Positions 33,501 through 41,105 of a stretch of 59,885 nt of DNA are shown one piece after another. This DNA is from JAWLHJ01 sp040904945 (lineage in GTDB: Bacteria > Gemmatimonadota > Gemmatimonadetes > Longimicrobiales > Gaopeijiaceae). The notes under the pieces are model-generated. The model was not told the origin of the DNA. It ran no database searches and saw only the letters and a list, made by a program, of their open reading frames with translations. The position numbers were made by a program, and so were the translations under genes. Each line of letters begins with the position of its first letter. The first letter of the stretch is position 1. The stretch is taken from positions 1-59,885 of the forward strand of contig JBBDSM010000016.1 of assembly GCA_040904945.1 (NCBI GenBank), in the 5' to 3' direction.

Positions 33501-34136
33501 GCCTACCGAAGCCTGCTCGTCGAGCATGGTCGGCCCGTCGATGATCACGGAGATCCACTCGAGCTGGTGGAGCTGGCCGAGCTCGTCGACGCGGTGCGCG
33601 AGTCGGATCTCTGGGCGCGCGCTGGCCGCGCATCGCGCGTCCTCACGGAGATCCCGCTGGCGCTCCGCGACGGTGTGACGGTGGAGTCGCCACCGGAGAC
33701 TCCGCCGCGCTCGGCCCCGACCCGGCCCAAAGGGCCGCGGCAGCTCGACTTGTTCGGGACGTCGTCGCCGGGCGAAGGGGAGAGCGGCGAGGAGGAGACG
33801 GCCGGGGGCGCCGAGCCGAGCCAGGACGACGCATCCGCGCCCGCGGGGGGTGACGCCTCGGGCGACGGGGACCCTGCGGAGGGCGCCGACACCCCGAGCG
33901 AGGGGCCGGCGCGCGTCCTCGAAGGGGTCATCGATCTGGTGTTCGAGGAGGCCGACGGCTGGGTGGTCGTCGACTACAAGACGGATGTGGGTACCGATCC
34001 GCGCTTCGCGGAGCGGGTCGCCGGGTACCGACGCCAGGTGGACCTCTACGCCAACGCATGGTGTTCGCTCACGGGCGACCCGGTCAAGGAGCGGGTGCTC
34101 TTTTTCACGACCCAGGGGAGGGTGGAGCGTTGGTGA
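30576..34136 (+). CDS. AddA-like UvrD-family helicase-nuclease
   Basis: A 1186-residue superfamily I helicase with a C-terminal nuclease. The motifs in order are Walker A AGAGSGKTTELVNRM (32-), VTFTRKAAAELRERF, LLVDEFQDTDPLQAE, VGDPKQSIYRFRRADI, TTNFRSRPP, VMNLHQAKGLEADVVVL and YVAVTRAREELWV. The nuclease end has LEGVIDLVFEEADGWVVVDY followed by KTD. With the AddB-like protein it resects DNA ends. A long acidic linker before the nuclease contains QLDLF (residues 1056-1060), a perfect sliding-clamp-binding pentapeptide. GTG at 30576 is the start; no clear ribosome site is visible. Confidence 0.9.
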   Translation: MTEPAHSPPTFPDAPARRRISEELDANLVVEAGAGSGKTTELVNRMVALLASGTAQVGEIAAVTFTRKAAAELRERFQAELERRVRGPEDDPDGEPTGAEAESREHLSAALREVDQAFVGTIHAFCGRLLRERPLDIGLDPGFEELAADERLVLRRQFWEGYLERLVREEDPALEALAGAGLRASALFDRFGFLVENPDVSFPAEQVAPPSGAAVARVKSGLEALVAKGWELMPEAVPDKDWDSLQKKVRSLRFTREITGWRDAPSFFEALALICKDGPNGHRIVQKRWKERGLAKAFKEEVDAFAVGDTEATRLLAAWYEHRYALVIGLARRAAEAFWEYRRRSGRLDFQDLLVLSAELLRTRPDARRELGLRYRRLLVDEFQDTDPLQAEIMLLLASEPSGDGDDDGGTDGPDWRRLTPRPGALFVVGDPKQSIYRFRRADIQLYQLVKERFADFGGVLELTTNFRSRPPIGALVNELFAGDDFFPERATPEQAAFEPLNTLPERLGSGAEGVFVYEVQPDAYNRSAIAVDDAERLACWIRQRVDAGERAPGSFMILTRQRMSIEAYARALEAWGLPVQVTGAGVGVEHELMELRAVLECMIDPTNSVKVVSALVGLFFGLDYELLLRHRLAGGVFDAMRPGADGDPEVLEALRRLNRWWRTSNAEAADIFVGRLVREVGLLPFAAAGDLGSLRAGALVFMLDTVRAATLGGEAALPGALAALDAALAMTDAEAPLEPGKADAVRVMNLHQAKGLEADVVVLADPSGDQDRTPRQHVRRAEDGSAFGYLKVYEPGFGGQPGATLALPADWARWEADERAFEAAENTRLLYVAVTRAREELWVARRADKPHESPWSALGPWLEKGTEVVTLERKAAPPAEALDAGAATRAREEAVRAAERLRRAGEERFSFVSVTTAAKDLDDDDVPAPRPRPGAPPSGKGAGETRFRGFSWGSVVHGALAVASEGHDPDALRAAYRSLLVEHGRPVDDHGDPLELVELAELVDAVRESDLWARAGRASRVLTEIPLALRDGVTVESPPETPPRSAPTRPKGPRQLDLFGTSSPGEGESGEEETAGGAEPSQDDASAPAGGDASGDGDPAEGADTPSEGPARVLEGVIDLVFEEADGWVVVDYKTDVGTDPRFAERVAGYRRQVDLYANAWCSLTGDPVKERVLFFTTQGRVERW

Positions 34137-36049
34137 GCGAAGGGTTCCGATGGCCGCCCCCCGGATTGGAGCGCATGCAGGGGGACCTGTGGCGGGTGGT
34201 CCGAAGCGGATGGCTGGCGGCGGTCCTGCTCGTCTTCCCCGTGCTCTTCGTGACCACCACGTCCTGGGATCTCGCGACGCTCGGGCCGTTGGCCGATGCG
34301 TGGTGGGCTGGCGCCGTGTCGGCCACGTTCGGGCTCGCCTTCGCGCTCGACGCCTTCCTTCGGCTCGCGAGGATGGCCCGTCGTTCGATGCACGCCGTAG
34401 AGCGTGGATACGACCTCCGGACGTTGGCGTGCGTCGTGTCCGACCGACGTCGGGACATGGGCTTCCTCCTCCAGGGGGATCGGTACTTCTCGGTCCTGGA
34501 GCGTCCCGACCGGGAGATGCTCGTGTCCGCACGCCTCCTCGCCCCGAGCCTCCTCGCGGCGGGGAGTGTGTGGCTTTGCCTGTCGCTCGCCGTCGGGTTG
34601 GTCGTCGCCGCCCGGGGCTGGATGGGGCCGGAGGCGCTGCGCTACGTCACGCTGGTCCCGGCCGCGGGGATGTACCTGGTCGGCATCGTGGTGAGCCTCA
34701 CCGACGACGTCCGCGTGCGGCGGGCCCGCAGGGACTGGCATTCGGGGGCATGGGAGGACGATCTCGATCTGCGGCGCATCGAGACGTGGCGGAACCGGGC
34801 GCGGCTCGCGCCGCGGTCCGACGACGCGCGCGCACCGGCCCGGCTTCTCGGCAGGGCGGGGATCGGCTTCACGATCGCGGCCGCGGTGGTGCTCCTCCCC
34901 GTCCTGCTCCTGCTGCCGGCTTCCGCGGTGGGTCCGATGCTGGCGAGCGTGTCGTTCTCCAACTACGACGACATCCAGCGACGGGCCGCCGAGCTCGAGG
35001 TCTACCGGGTGCACCGGGTCACGCCCGATCCGGCCATTACGCCTGGAGAGGCGGGCCGCCTGCTCCAGTCCCTCGCCTACGTCGGATCGGACGAGCCGGT
35101 CCCGTCCGGAGAGGTCGAGCCGGCGGTTCGCATCGTCGAGCCGTGGCTTCCCGACGCCGATGGGGCGGATGCCCTCGAGATCCCTCCTCCACGCTGGCAC
35201 GCTTCGGTCTTCGAGCTCGTCGAGAGCGGCCCGACGCCGGAGCAGCGCGCCTACCTCGGGGACGTCGCGGATCACCCGGCCCGGGCCGACTTCTCCCGTC
35301 TCGCCCGAGCGCTCCGCGTGGACGTAGCCTCCGCCCGGTGGCGGGATACGTTCCCGGCGGGATCCGAGGATGTCGCCGTGTCCCAGCCGCAGCTGCAGGG
35401 TGTGCGTCTGGGCGCCCACGCCCACGTGGCCGGCGCGGCGGTCGAGCTCGCGGAGGGTCGTACTGCGGCGGCGGAGACCCTCGTCAGAGAGGTCCTTTCG
35501 GTCGGGTTCCTGCTCGCTGACCAGGGGCCCACCCTCATGGACAACCTCGTCGGGCACGCGCTCATCCGCGAAGGTGGTCTGGCGCTGGAGCACCTCTTCG
35601 GGGCGACCGACCGGCCCGCGCTCGCCGCCGAGCTCTCTACGGCGAGGGCCACGGGCGAGAGGGCGGCGGCGCGCATGCATTCACCGCGGCCCGCCAGCAC
35701 GGAAGCCCTCGCGCGCATGCTGCCGGGGCTCGTTCTCGATTCCGGCACGGTGCGAGGGCTGGCGTGGGAGAGCTTCGCGGTGATGTCGACACTGGCCCCG
35801 TGCATGAACCTGAACCGGGTCGTCTTTGGCCCGGACGAAGCCCACCTGGCCTTCGTCGACTCGGCCCGCAGCGCCCTCGTGCGTTGGCCGTCCGAGGAGC
35901 CGCTCTTCCGGGTGGCCGCCGGCGGGCTCTTCGAACGGTCGGGTGAGGGGGCCTTCCGCCCACTCCGACTGCTCCTTCTGTCCGTCCGGTCGGGTGAGGG
36001 CTCGTGCGGCGATGTGCTCGGACGGTTCTCCGGCCGACCTGGGGAGTGA
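34133..36049 (+). CDS. membrane protein of unknown function
   Basis: A 638-residue protein starting at GTG 34133, which overlaps the AddA-like stop by four bases. Hydrophobic segments near residues 26-45, 55-75, 138-160 and 165-185 form an N-terminal membrane part. One more (GFTIAAAVVLLPVLLLLPAS) precedes a large soluble domain of about 370 residues, probably outside the cytoplasm. That domain is helical and Ala/Leu-rich with short repeat-like helices (AHVAGAAVELAEGRTAAAE). No known family is recognised. The next gene follows five bases later, so this and the secreted protein at 36054 are probably co-expressed. Confidence 0.65.
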   Translation: MSEGFRWPPPGLERMQGDLWRVVRSGWLAAVLLVFPVLFVTTTSWDLATLGPLADAWWAGAVSATFGLAFALDAFLRLARMARRSMHAVERGYDLRTLACVVSDRRRDMGFLLQGDRYFSVLERPDREMLVSARLLAPSLLAAGSVWLCLSLAVGLVVAARGWMGPEALRYVTLVPAAGMYLVGIVVSLTDDVRVRRARRDWHSGAWEDDLDLRRIETWRNRARLAPRSDDARAPARLLGRAGIGFTIAAAVVLLPVLLLLPASAVGPMLASVSFSNYDDIQRRAAELEVYRVHRVTPDPAITPGEAGRLLQSLAYVGSDEPVPSGEVEPAVRIVEPWLPDADGADALEIPPPRWHASVFELVESGPTPEQRAYLGDVADHPARADFSRLARALRVDVASARWRDTFPAGSEDVAVSQPQLQGVRLGAHAHVAGAAVELAEGRTAAAETLVREVLSVGFLLADQGPTLMDNLVGHALIREGGLALEHLFGATDRPALAAELSTARATGERAAARMHSPRPASTEALARMLPGLVLDSGTVRGLAWESFAVMSTLAPCMNLNRVVFGPDEAHLAFVDSARSALVRWPSEEPLFRVAAGGLFERSGEGAFRPLRLLLLSVRSGEGSCGDVLGRFSGRPGE

Positions 36050-36053
36050 CGAC

Positions 36054-37820
36054 ATGAAACGATGGATCCCGCTCTCGATCTTCTTCGCACTGGCGCTCGT
36101 TCCAGCGTCGGTGAACGCGCAGACCGTGATGGCTCGTGTGCTCGATCAGGAGACTGGTGGTCCCGTAGTCGGGGCCCTGGTCCACCTGGTCGATGGGGCC
36201 GGTGGTGCGGTCAGGGACCAGCTCACCGACCGGTTGGGCCGGGCCATGTTCGTAGGCGTATCGGACGGCGCCTACCGGGTCCGCGTCGAGATGATCGGAC
36301 GCGAGACCACGTCCAGTCAGCGCTTCGACGTTTCGACCGGGGCTCCGGTGCAGCTCGAAGTCCTTCTTCCGTCGAGCGCCATCGCCCTCGAGGGGATCGA
36401 GGTCAGCGCGGGGGAGCGGTGCCGGGTTCGGCCGGAGGAAGGGCTCGCGACGGCGCGCGTTTGGGACGAGGTCAGGAAAGCGTTGGAGGCGGCGTCGTTC
36501 ACCGATCGCTCGGACGTCTACCGGTACCAGACGGAGACCTACGTGCGCGACCTGGACCGCGACGGCCGGGTGGTGCTGCGGGAGGAGGGTGCGTCGCGCG
36601 TCGCATATCTCCGGGTCCCCTTCACCAGCCTTCCAGCCGAGGATCTCATCCGTGACGGCTTCCAGCAGCCGGACGAGGGCCGCGCGAGCGTCTACTATGC
36701 TCCGGACGCCCAGGTGCTGTTGTCGGACCCGTTCCTCGACACCCACTGCCTCCGGCTCCGAGAGGGAGAAGACGACGCGGAGGGGCTGATCGGCGTGGGC
36801 TTCGAGCCCGTTCCGTCCCGGGCCCGGGACGTGGTCGACATCCGGGGTGTGCTCTGGCTCGATCCGGCCACCTGGGAGCTCCGCTGGCTCGAGTACCGGT
36901 ACGTGAACATCCCGCCCGAGGCGGACACCGGTCTCGTGGGCGGCTTCGTGGAGTTTCAGCGCATGGACGACGGGACCTGGATCGTCCCGGAATGGTGGAT
37001 CCGGATGCCGTCCCTCGTGAGGGACCGAGACTTCTCGGGCAACATGCGCACACGGGTTGACGGGTACCGGCAGACGGGGGGACGCGTCACGGAGGTCCGG
37101 AGCGCTGGCGGCGAGTCGCTCATGCGCGGCGAGACGGCGGCGATCGAAGGATTCGTCCAGGACAGTCTCGGGGTCATGCCGAAGCAGGGCGTGCGGGTGG
37201 GGATCGTCGGCTCGAGCCAGATGGTGTTCACGGACGCCGAGGGACAGTTCTCCATCGGGGGGCTGACCGACGGTGTCTACCGGCTCCGCTTCGTCGACGA
37301 CGAGCTGGAGTCCTACGGGCTCGAGCCCGATCTCGTCGAGCAGTCTGCGACCCGGGGTGAAGTCGGCACCGTCTACGTTCGGATGCCCTCGGTGTCCGAA
37401 CTCGCCTTCGAAGCGTGCCGCGAGGAAGCGGCGGCGAGGCGCGCCGCGCTGATCGAACGGACCGGGACGCCCCTGGAGACGACACCGCCCGCGAGTGCGG
37501 CGCTGCCCGAGGGGACGGCCATGTTGGGTGGAAGGGTCGTCGACGGGACCAACGGCCGCGCGCTGCCCGGCGTGACGGTCCGGATCACGTGGGACGACTT
37601 TCGCGTGCGAGCGGTCCCGGGCGGGGCCGCCATCGAGTCGGACATGCGCGGGCTCGCGGCCGAGACCGACGAGCGGGGGTACTACCGCGCCTGCGGGGTG
37701 CCGCAGGACACCCGCCTCCGCACCACGATCATCCGGGACGGTGAAGAGGTTCGGGCGGACTCCGTCTGGGTTCCGGCGTTCATCCGGGCCGTCGCGGCGG
37801 ATCTGACGTGGCGCCCGTGA
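36054..37820 (+). CDS. secreted protein with carboxypeptidase-regulatory-like domains
   Basis: A 588-residue protein with a signal peptide (MKRWIPLSIFFALALVPASV, cleavage near NAQ). Three Ig-like regulatory domains can be seen: TVMARVLDQETGGPVVGALV near residue 25, IEGFVQDSLGVMPKQGVRVG near 365 and LGGRVVDGTNGRALPGVTV near 487. Between the first two lies a domain of about 200 residues with DIRGVLWLDPATWELRWLEY, like the outer-surface proteins common in Bacteroidota and Gemmatimonadota. The role is probably structural or substrate binding at the cell surface. ATG has ggggag about eight bases upstream. Confidence 0.7.
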   Translation: MKRWIPLSIFFALALVPASVNAQTVMARVLDQETGGPVVGALVHLVDGAGGAVRDQLTDRLGRAMFVGVSDGAYRVRVEMIGRETTSSQRFDVSTGAPVQLEVLLPSSAIALEGIEVSAGERCRVRPEEGLATARVWDEVRKALEAASFTDRSDVYRYQTETYVRDLDRDGRVVLREEGASRVAYLRVPFTSLPAEDLIRDGFQQPDEGRASVYYAPDAQVLLSDPFLDTHCLRLREGEDDAEGLIGVGFEPVPSRARDVVDIRGVLWLDPATWELRWLEYRYVNIPPEADTGLVGGFVEFQRMDDGTWIVPEWWIRMPSLVRDRDFSGNMRTRVDGYRQTGGRVTEVRSAGGESLMRGETAAIEGFVQDSLGVMPKQGVRVGIVGSSQMVFTDAEGQFSIGGLTDGVYRLRFVDDELESYGLEPDLVEQSATRGEVGTVYVRMPSVSELAFEACREEAAARRAALIERTGTPLETTPPASAALPEGTAMLGGRVVDGTNGRALPGVTVRITWDDFRVRAVPGGAAIESDMRGLAAETDERGYYRACGVPQDTRLRTTIIRDGEEVRADSVWVPAFIRAVAADLTWRP

Positions 37821-39004
37821 GCCCGTCGACCACGAGCGGCCCGGTCGCCCCGGGCATCGCGCGGGTCCTTCAAGGCGAGCACGGCCGTTTGGCGCGCGAG
37901 CGCATCGGGCTCGTCGCCCACCCAGCGTCGGTCACCCCCTCGCTCGAGCCTTCGGTCGACGCGCTGCTGCGGTCGGGTTTCGAGATCGTGGCCCTGTTCG
38001 GCCCGCAGCACGGAGCCCGCGGCGAGAAGCAGGACAACATGATCGAGTCGGCGACCTACCGGGACCCGGTGTCCGGGCTCCCGGTGCACTCGCTGTACGG
38101 AGAGGTGCGGAAACCCACCGCCGACATGCTGCGCGGCCTCGATGCGCTGGTCTTCGATCTCCAGGACGTCGGGGTGCGTGTCTACACGTTCGTGTGGACC
38201 ATGACGCTGGCCATGGAGGCGTGCGCCGAGGCCGGGGTGCGCTTCGTCGTGCTCGACCGTCCGAATCCGGTCGGGCTGGACGTGCGGGAGGGGCCGTTGC
38301 TTCGCCCCGGCTTCGAGTCCTTCGTAGGGCTTCATCCGGTGCCGCTGCGTCACGGACTCACCGCGGGAGAGCTGGCCCGATGGGCAAACGAGGAGCGCGA
38401 CATCGGGTGCGAGCTCGAGGTCGTTCCTTGCGACGGCCTCACGCGCGAGATGCACTGGGGAGACACCGGGCTCCCCTGGGTGCTCCCCAGCCCCAATCTC
38501 CCGACACCGGCTTCGTGCGACGTGTATCCGGGGATGGTCCTGCTCGAAGGGACGAACCTCTCCGAGGGCCGCGGGACCACCCGCCCCTTCGAGCTGTTCG
38601 GCGCTCCGTACCTGGATGCCGTCGCGTTGACCGAGAAGCTGGAGGGTCGGTTGGGACCGGGCGTCGTGCTCCGTCCGTGCCACTTCGAGCCGACATTCCA
38701 GAAGCACCGGGGCGAGCTATGCGGCGGTGCCCAGCTCCATGTGATCGACAGGGCGACCTTCCGTCCGGTCCGAAGCGCCGTGGAGATCCTGTGCGCGGTG
38801 CGGGAGCTCGCGCCCGAGCGCTTCGAGTGGCGTCCGCCCCCCTACGAGTACGAGGAGGAGCTCATGCCCATCGATCTGCTCTGGGGCCACGACGGCCTAC
38901 GGTTGACCATCGACCAGGGGGCGAGCGCGGATGCCGTCATGGAGAGCGTCACCTCCGAGCTGGAACGCTTCGGAAAGGACGTGGACCCGTACCTCTTGTA
39001 CTGA
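37817..39004 (+). CDS. DUF1343 protein, NamZ-like exo-N-acetylmuramidase
   Basis: About 395 residues of the DUF1343 family, whose founding characterised member NamZ removes terminal N-acetylmuramic acid from peptidoglycan fragments. Family segments are FGPQHGARGEKQDNM, VFDLQDVGVRVYTFVWTM, VVLDRPNPVG, PSPNLPTPASCDVYPGMVLL and EGTNLSEGRGTTRPFELFGA. No clear signal peptide is seen, which is odd for a cell-wall enzyme and would fit action on recycled fragments. GTG 37817 overlaps the previous stop by four bases; GTG 37808 is possible. It ends in a palindrome. Confidence 0.88.
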   Translation: MSPSTTSGPVAPGIARVLQGEHGRLARERIGLVAHPASVTPSLEPSVDALLRSGFEIVALFGPQHGARGEKQDNMIESATYRDPVSGLPVHSLYGEVRKPTADMLRGLDALVFDLQDVGVRVYTFVWTMTLAMEACAEAGVRFVVLDRPNPVGLDVREGPLLRPGFESFVGLHPVPLRHGLTAGELARWANEERDIGCELEVVPCDGLTREMHWGDTGLPWVLPSPNLPTPASCDVYPGMVLLEGTNLSEGRGTTRPFELFGAPYLDAVALTEKLEGRLGPGVVLRPCHFEPTFQKHRGELCGGAQLHVIDRATFRPVRSAVEILCAVRELAPERFEWRPPPYEYEEELMPIDLLWGHDGLRLTIDQGASADAVMESVTSELERFGKDVDPYLLY

Positions 39005-39018
39005 GCCCTAGGGCTCAG
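39001..39018. terminator. 18-bp perfect palindrome between convergent genes
   Basis: ctgagccctagggctcag spans the stop codon of the DUF1343 gene and lies 14 bases from the convergent lipoprotein stop. It could form a small transcript-end hairpin. Confidence 0.45.
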
Positions 39019-39031
39019 CGGGAGAACGATC

Positions 39032-39427
39032 TCAGTTGCAGCGCGCCTGACGCGAGAGGTCCATCTCGATCTGGAGCCTGATCTCGTCACCAGGATCTAC
39101 GTTGAGCGGCTCGGTCGTGCACCGCGATCCGGCCAGGAGGTCGATCTCGATCCGGAGCGGCTGCGAGAAATTCCACGGAAGCCGGTAGACGGCGTCGGCC
39201 TTGCCGCCGATCACGCCGATGCGCTGGCGTCCCTCCATGCTGATGGCCCATAGCCGGGCTTCGTTGAAGTTCAGGTTGGTCACGTGGAGGGTGATGACCT
39301 GCGGCCCATCAGCGGCGCTCCCGAACGGGTCGGAGTTGGCTGCCGTGCGACCGCCCCCGCACGCGGCGAGGCCCCCCACGACGAGAAGCGCGAGCGCGGT
39401 TCCCGTCAGGCTCGTCCGGATCTGCAT
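39032..39427 (-). CDS. small lipoprotein, paralogue B of a tandem pair
   Basis: A 131-residue protein with a lipoprotein signal (LLVVGGLAACGGG, lipobox LAAC). The mature domain aligns along its length with the upstream neighbour: VTNLNFNEARLWAIS corresponds to VQNMNFNDVTVYAVS, then GKADAVYRLPWNFSQPL, DLLAGSRCTTEPLNVDPG and LQI. It is a small all-beta domain with a conserved cysteine pair (CTTE and the C-terminal ARC). No known function. It starts 22 bases inside the end of the upstream gene, so the two are translated together. Confidence 0.75.
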   Translation of the reverse strand: MQIRTSLTGTALALLVVGGLAACGGGRTAANSDPFGSAADGPQVITLHVTNLNFNEARLWAISMEGRQRIGVIGGKADAVYRLPWNFSQPLRIEIDLLAGSRCTTEPLNVDPGDEIRLQIEMDLSRQARCN

Positions 39428-39822
39428 CCCGACATCCCCATTTCACTAGGAATCTGAAGCCATACCCGTGCCCCGGGATCGACTGCGATGGCAGAGGTTT
39501 CGCACCCCCGACCTCCAATCACGTCGACCTGGAAGGCGATCGGGTTGGCGAAGTTCCAGTCGATCTGGAAGCTCTCGTCGGTCTTCCCCGTCACGTTGCC
39601 CAGTCGGATTCGCTGGCCCGCCGACACGGCATACACCGTGACGTCGTTGAAATTCATGTTCTGGACCTGGATGCGCAGCTGATCCGCGCCCGCCTGTGCG
39701 CTCCCGTCGAACGGATTCGGCACGCTGTTCCCGAGGGCGCCGCAGGCGGAAGCACCGACGAGGGCGACCAGCGCGAGCGCTGCCCGGAGCGGGGCGACGG
39801 GCTGAAAGAGTCTGTTTGGCAT
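39406..39822 (-). CDS. small lipoprotein, paralogue A of a tandem pair
   Basis: A 138-residue protein with signal LVALVGASACGAL (lipobox SAC). The mature part shares with its downstream paralogue the pattern MNFNDVTVYAVSAGQRIRLG, GKTDESFQIDWNFANPI, DVIGGRGCETSAIAVDPG and WLQIPSE. The cysteine pair suggests a disulfide-stabilised beta sandwich outside the cytoplasm. It is the first gene of the pair and divergent from the porin gene across 190 bases. Confidence 0.75.
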   Translation of the reverse strand: MPNRLFQPVAPLRAALALVALVGASACGALGNSVPNPFDGSAQAGADQLRIQVQNMNFNDVTVYAVSAGQRIRLGNVTGKTDESFQIDWNFANPIAFQVDVIGGRGCETSAIAVDPGARVWLQIPSEMGMSGCRSGRA

Positions 39823-40012
39823 GCCCTCATCCTACGCTGTGGAAGCGCGGCCGGCGAGTCGTCTGGCCGGCGTGCGTCGGTCCCGCACGGCTACCGCCAG
39901 GCGGCACACCAGAGCTTATAGTGCCCCTGGCGCTCGAAGGGTCCCGGCGGGTCTTCATATATTCCACTTCTGACCGAAGTTCGATCCGCCCACCAGAGCA
40001 GGACCCGTCCTC

Positions 40013-41074
40013 ATGAGCGACAGAGTGGTTTTTTCGTCCGTGTACAACCTTCCTCGTCACTGCATCCGCGTCCTCTCGGGAATGGCGATCGTGGCCATGG
40101 TCCTGGTCGCCCCGACGCCGATCCTCGGGCAGGCTCCTTCGGGGCCCGAGCCCGTCCTCGAAGACTTGCGCGCCGTCTTCCAGCAGCCGGGCCTCACCGT
40201 GGGCGCGCTGCTCCAGGCCGTCATGGACCCCGGCCTCGACGATCAGCCGGCCCGCGCCCAGGTCGCGGCGGCGCGCCTGCGGGTCAGCGGGGACCTCGAC
40301 GGTGGATTCCGCTACGACCTGCAGACCAACTTCGCGGCCACACCCTCCCTTTTGGACGCGCGCGTAGGCTGGGTGCACAGCGATGCTTTCGCGATCGACG
40401 CGGGTCGCTTCAAGACCCCGTTCAGCCGGGAGTTCCTCACCTACGCCGGCTCCATAGACTTCGTGAACCGGTCGCGCGTGGTGCGCGCGCTCGCCCCGAA
40501 CCGGCAGCTCGGCGTCCGCCTGAGCGGACGGCTCGACGAGCACGTGTCATGGGCGGCCGGCGGCTTCACGGGTGGCTCCAACAACGTGCCGGGTGAGCCT
40601 CTGCTCGGTGTCCTCCGACTCGAGGGCTCGGGCATCGACGTCGGAGAGGACGGCGTGCTGGCTTTGGCCGGCCAGGCCGGGTTCGGCCAGGACGGCGCGG
40701 TCGGCGCGGGGGCTGGCGGAAACGCCTTCCGCGGCGACGGCGTGCTCCTGGGAATCGACGGACGCTTCACGTCCGGCCCACTCCTCGTGGCAGCCGAGTA
40801 CATCCGGGGCGATTGGGAGACGACGCTCGGGGCGGAGGGTGACGCCGACGGTCTCTACGCCACGCTCGGCTGGCACCTGCAGGAGAACCACCAGATCCTC
40901 GCACGCTGGGACCGGTTCCGGAGCGTCACCGCGCTGGACGCGGACGACGCCATCGTGCTCGGGTACAACGTGTGGCCGACCAGCGCGACCGAGATCCAGG
41001 TGAACGGCGTCTTCCCGATGCGGGACAGCGGCCTGCCGTACCAGCTTCTGGTCAACTTCCAGATCGGCTTCTGA
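40013..41074 (+). CDS. porin-like outer-membrane beta-barrel protein
   Basis: A 353-residue protein with a signal peptide (AIVAMVLVAPTPILGQA), an N-terminal helical stretch and then alternating amphipathic strands (FRYDLQTNFAATPSLLDARV, GRFKTPFSREFLTYAGSIDF, PNRQLGVRLSGRLDEHVSWA) up to the terminal aromatic LLVNFQIGF that marks outer-membrane barrels. The GRFKTPFSRE segment is typical of phosphate-selective porin O/P-like proteins. An in-frame ATG at 40082 would give a more compact signal peptide. It lies 31 bases before the channel gene. Confidence 0.8.
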   Translation: MSDRVVFSSVYNLPRHCIRVLSGMAIVAMVLVAPTPILGQAPSGPEPVLEDLRAVFQQPGLTVGALLQAVMDPGLDDQPARAQVAAARLRVSGDLDGGFRYDLQTNFAATPSLLDARVGWVHSDAFAIDAGRFKTPFSREFLTYAGSIDFVNRSRVVRALAPNRQLGVRLSGRLDEHVSWAAGGFTGGSNNVPGEPLLGVLRLEGSGIDVGEDGVLALAGQAGFGQDGAVGAGAGGNAFRGDGVLLGIDGRFTSGPLLVAAEYIRGDWETTLGAEGDADGLYATLGWHLQENHQILARWDRFRSVTALDADDAIVLGYNVWPTSATEIQVNGVFPMRDSGLPYQLLVNFQIGF

Positions 41075-41105
41075 GTGACGGTCACCCTCCGGCGAGGCAC
41101 GCGCC

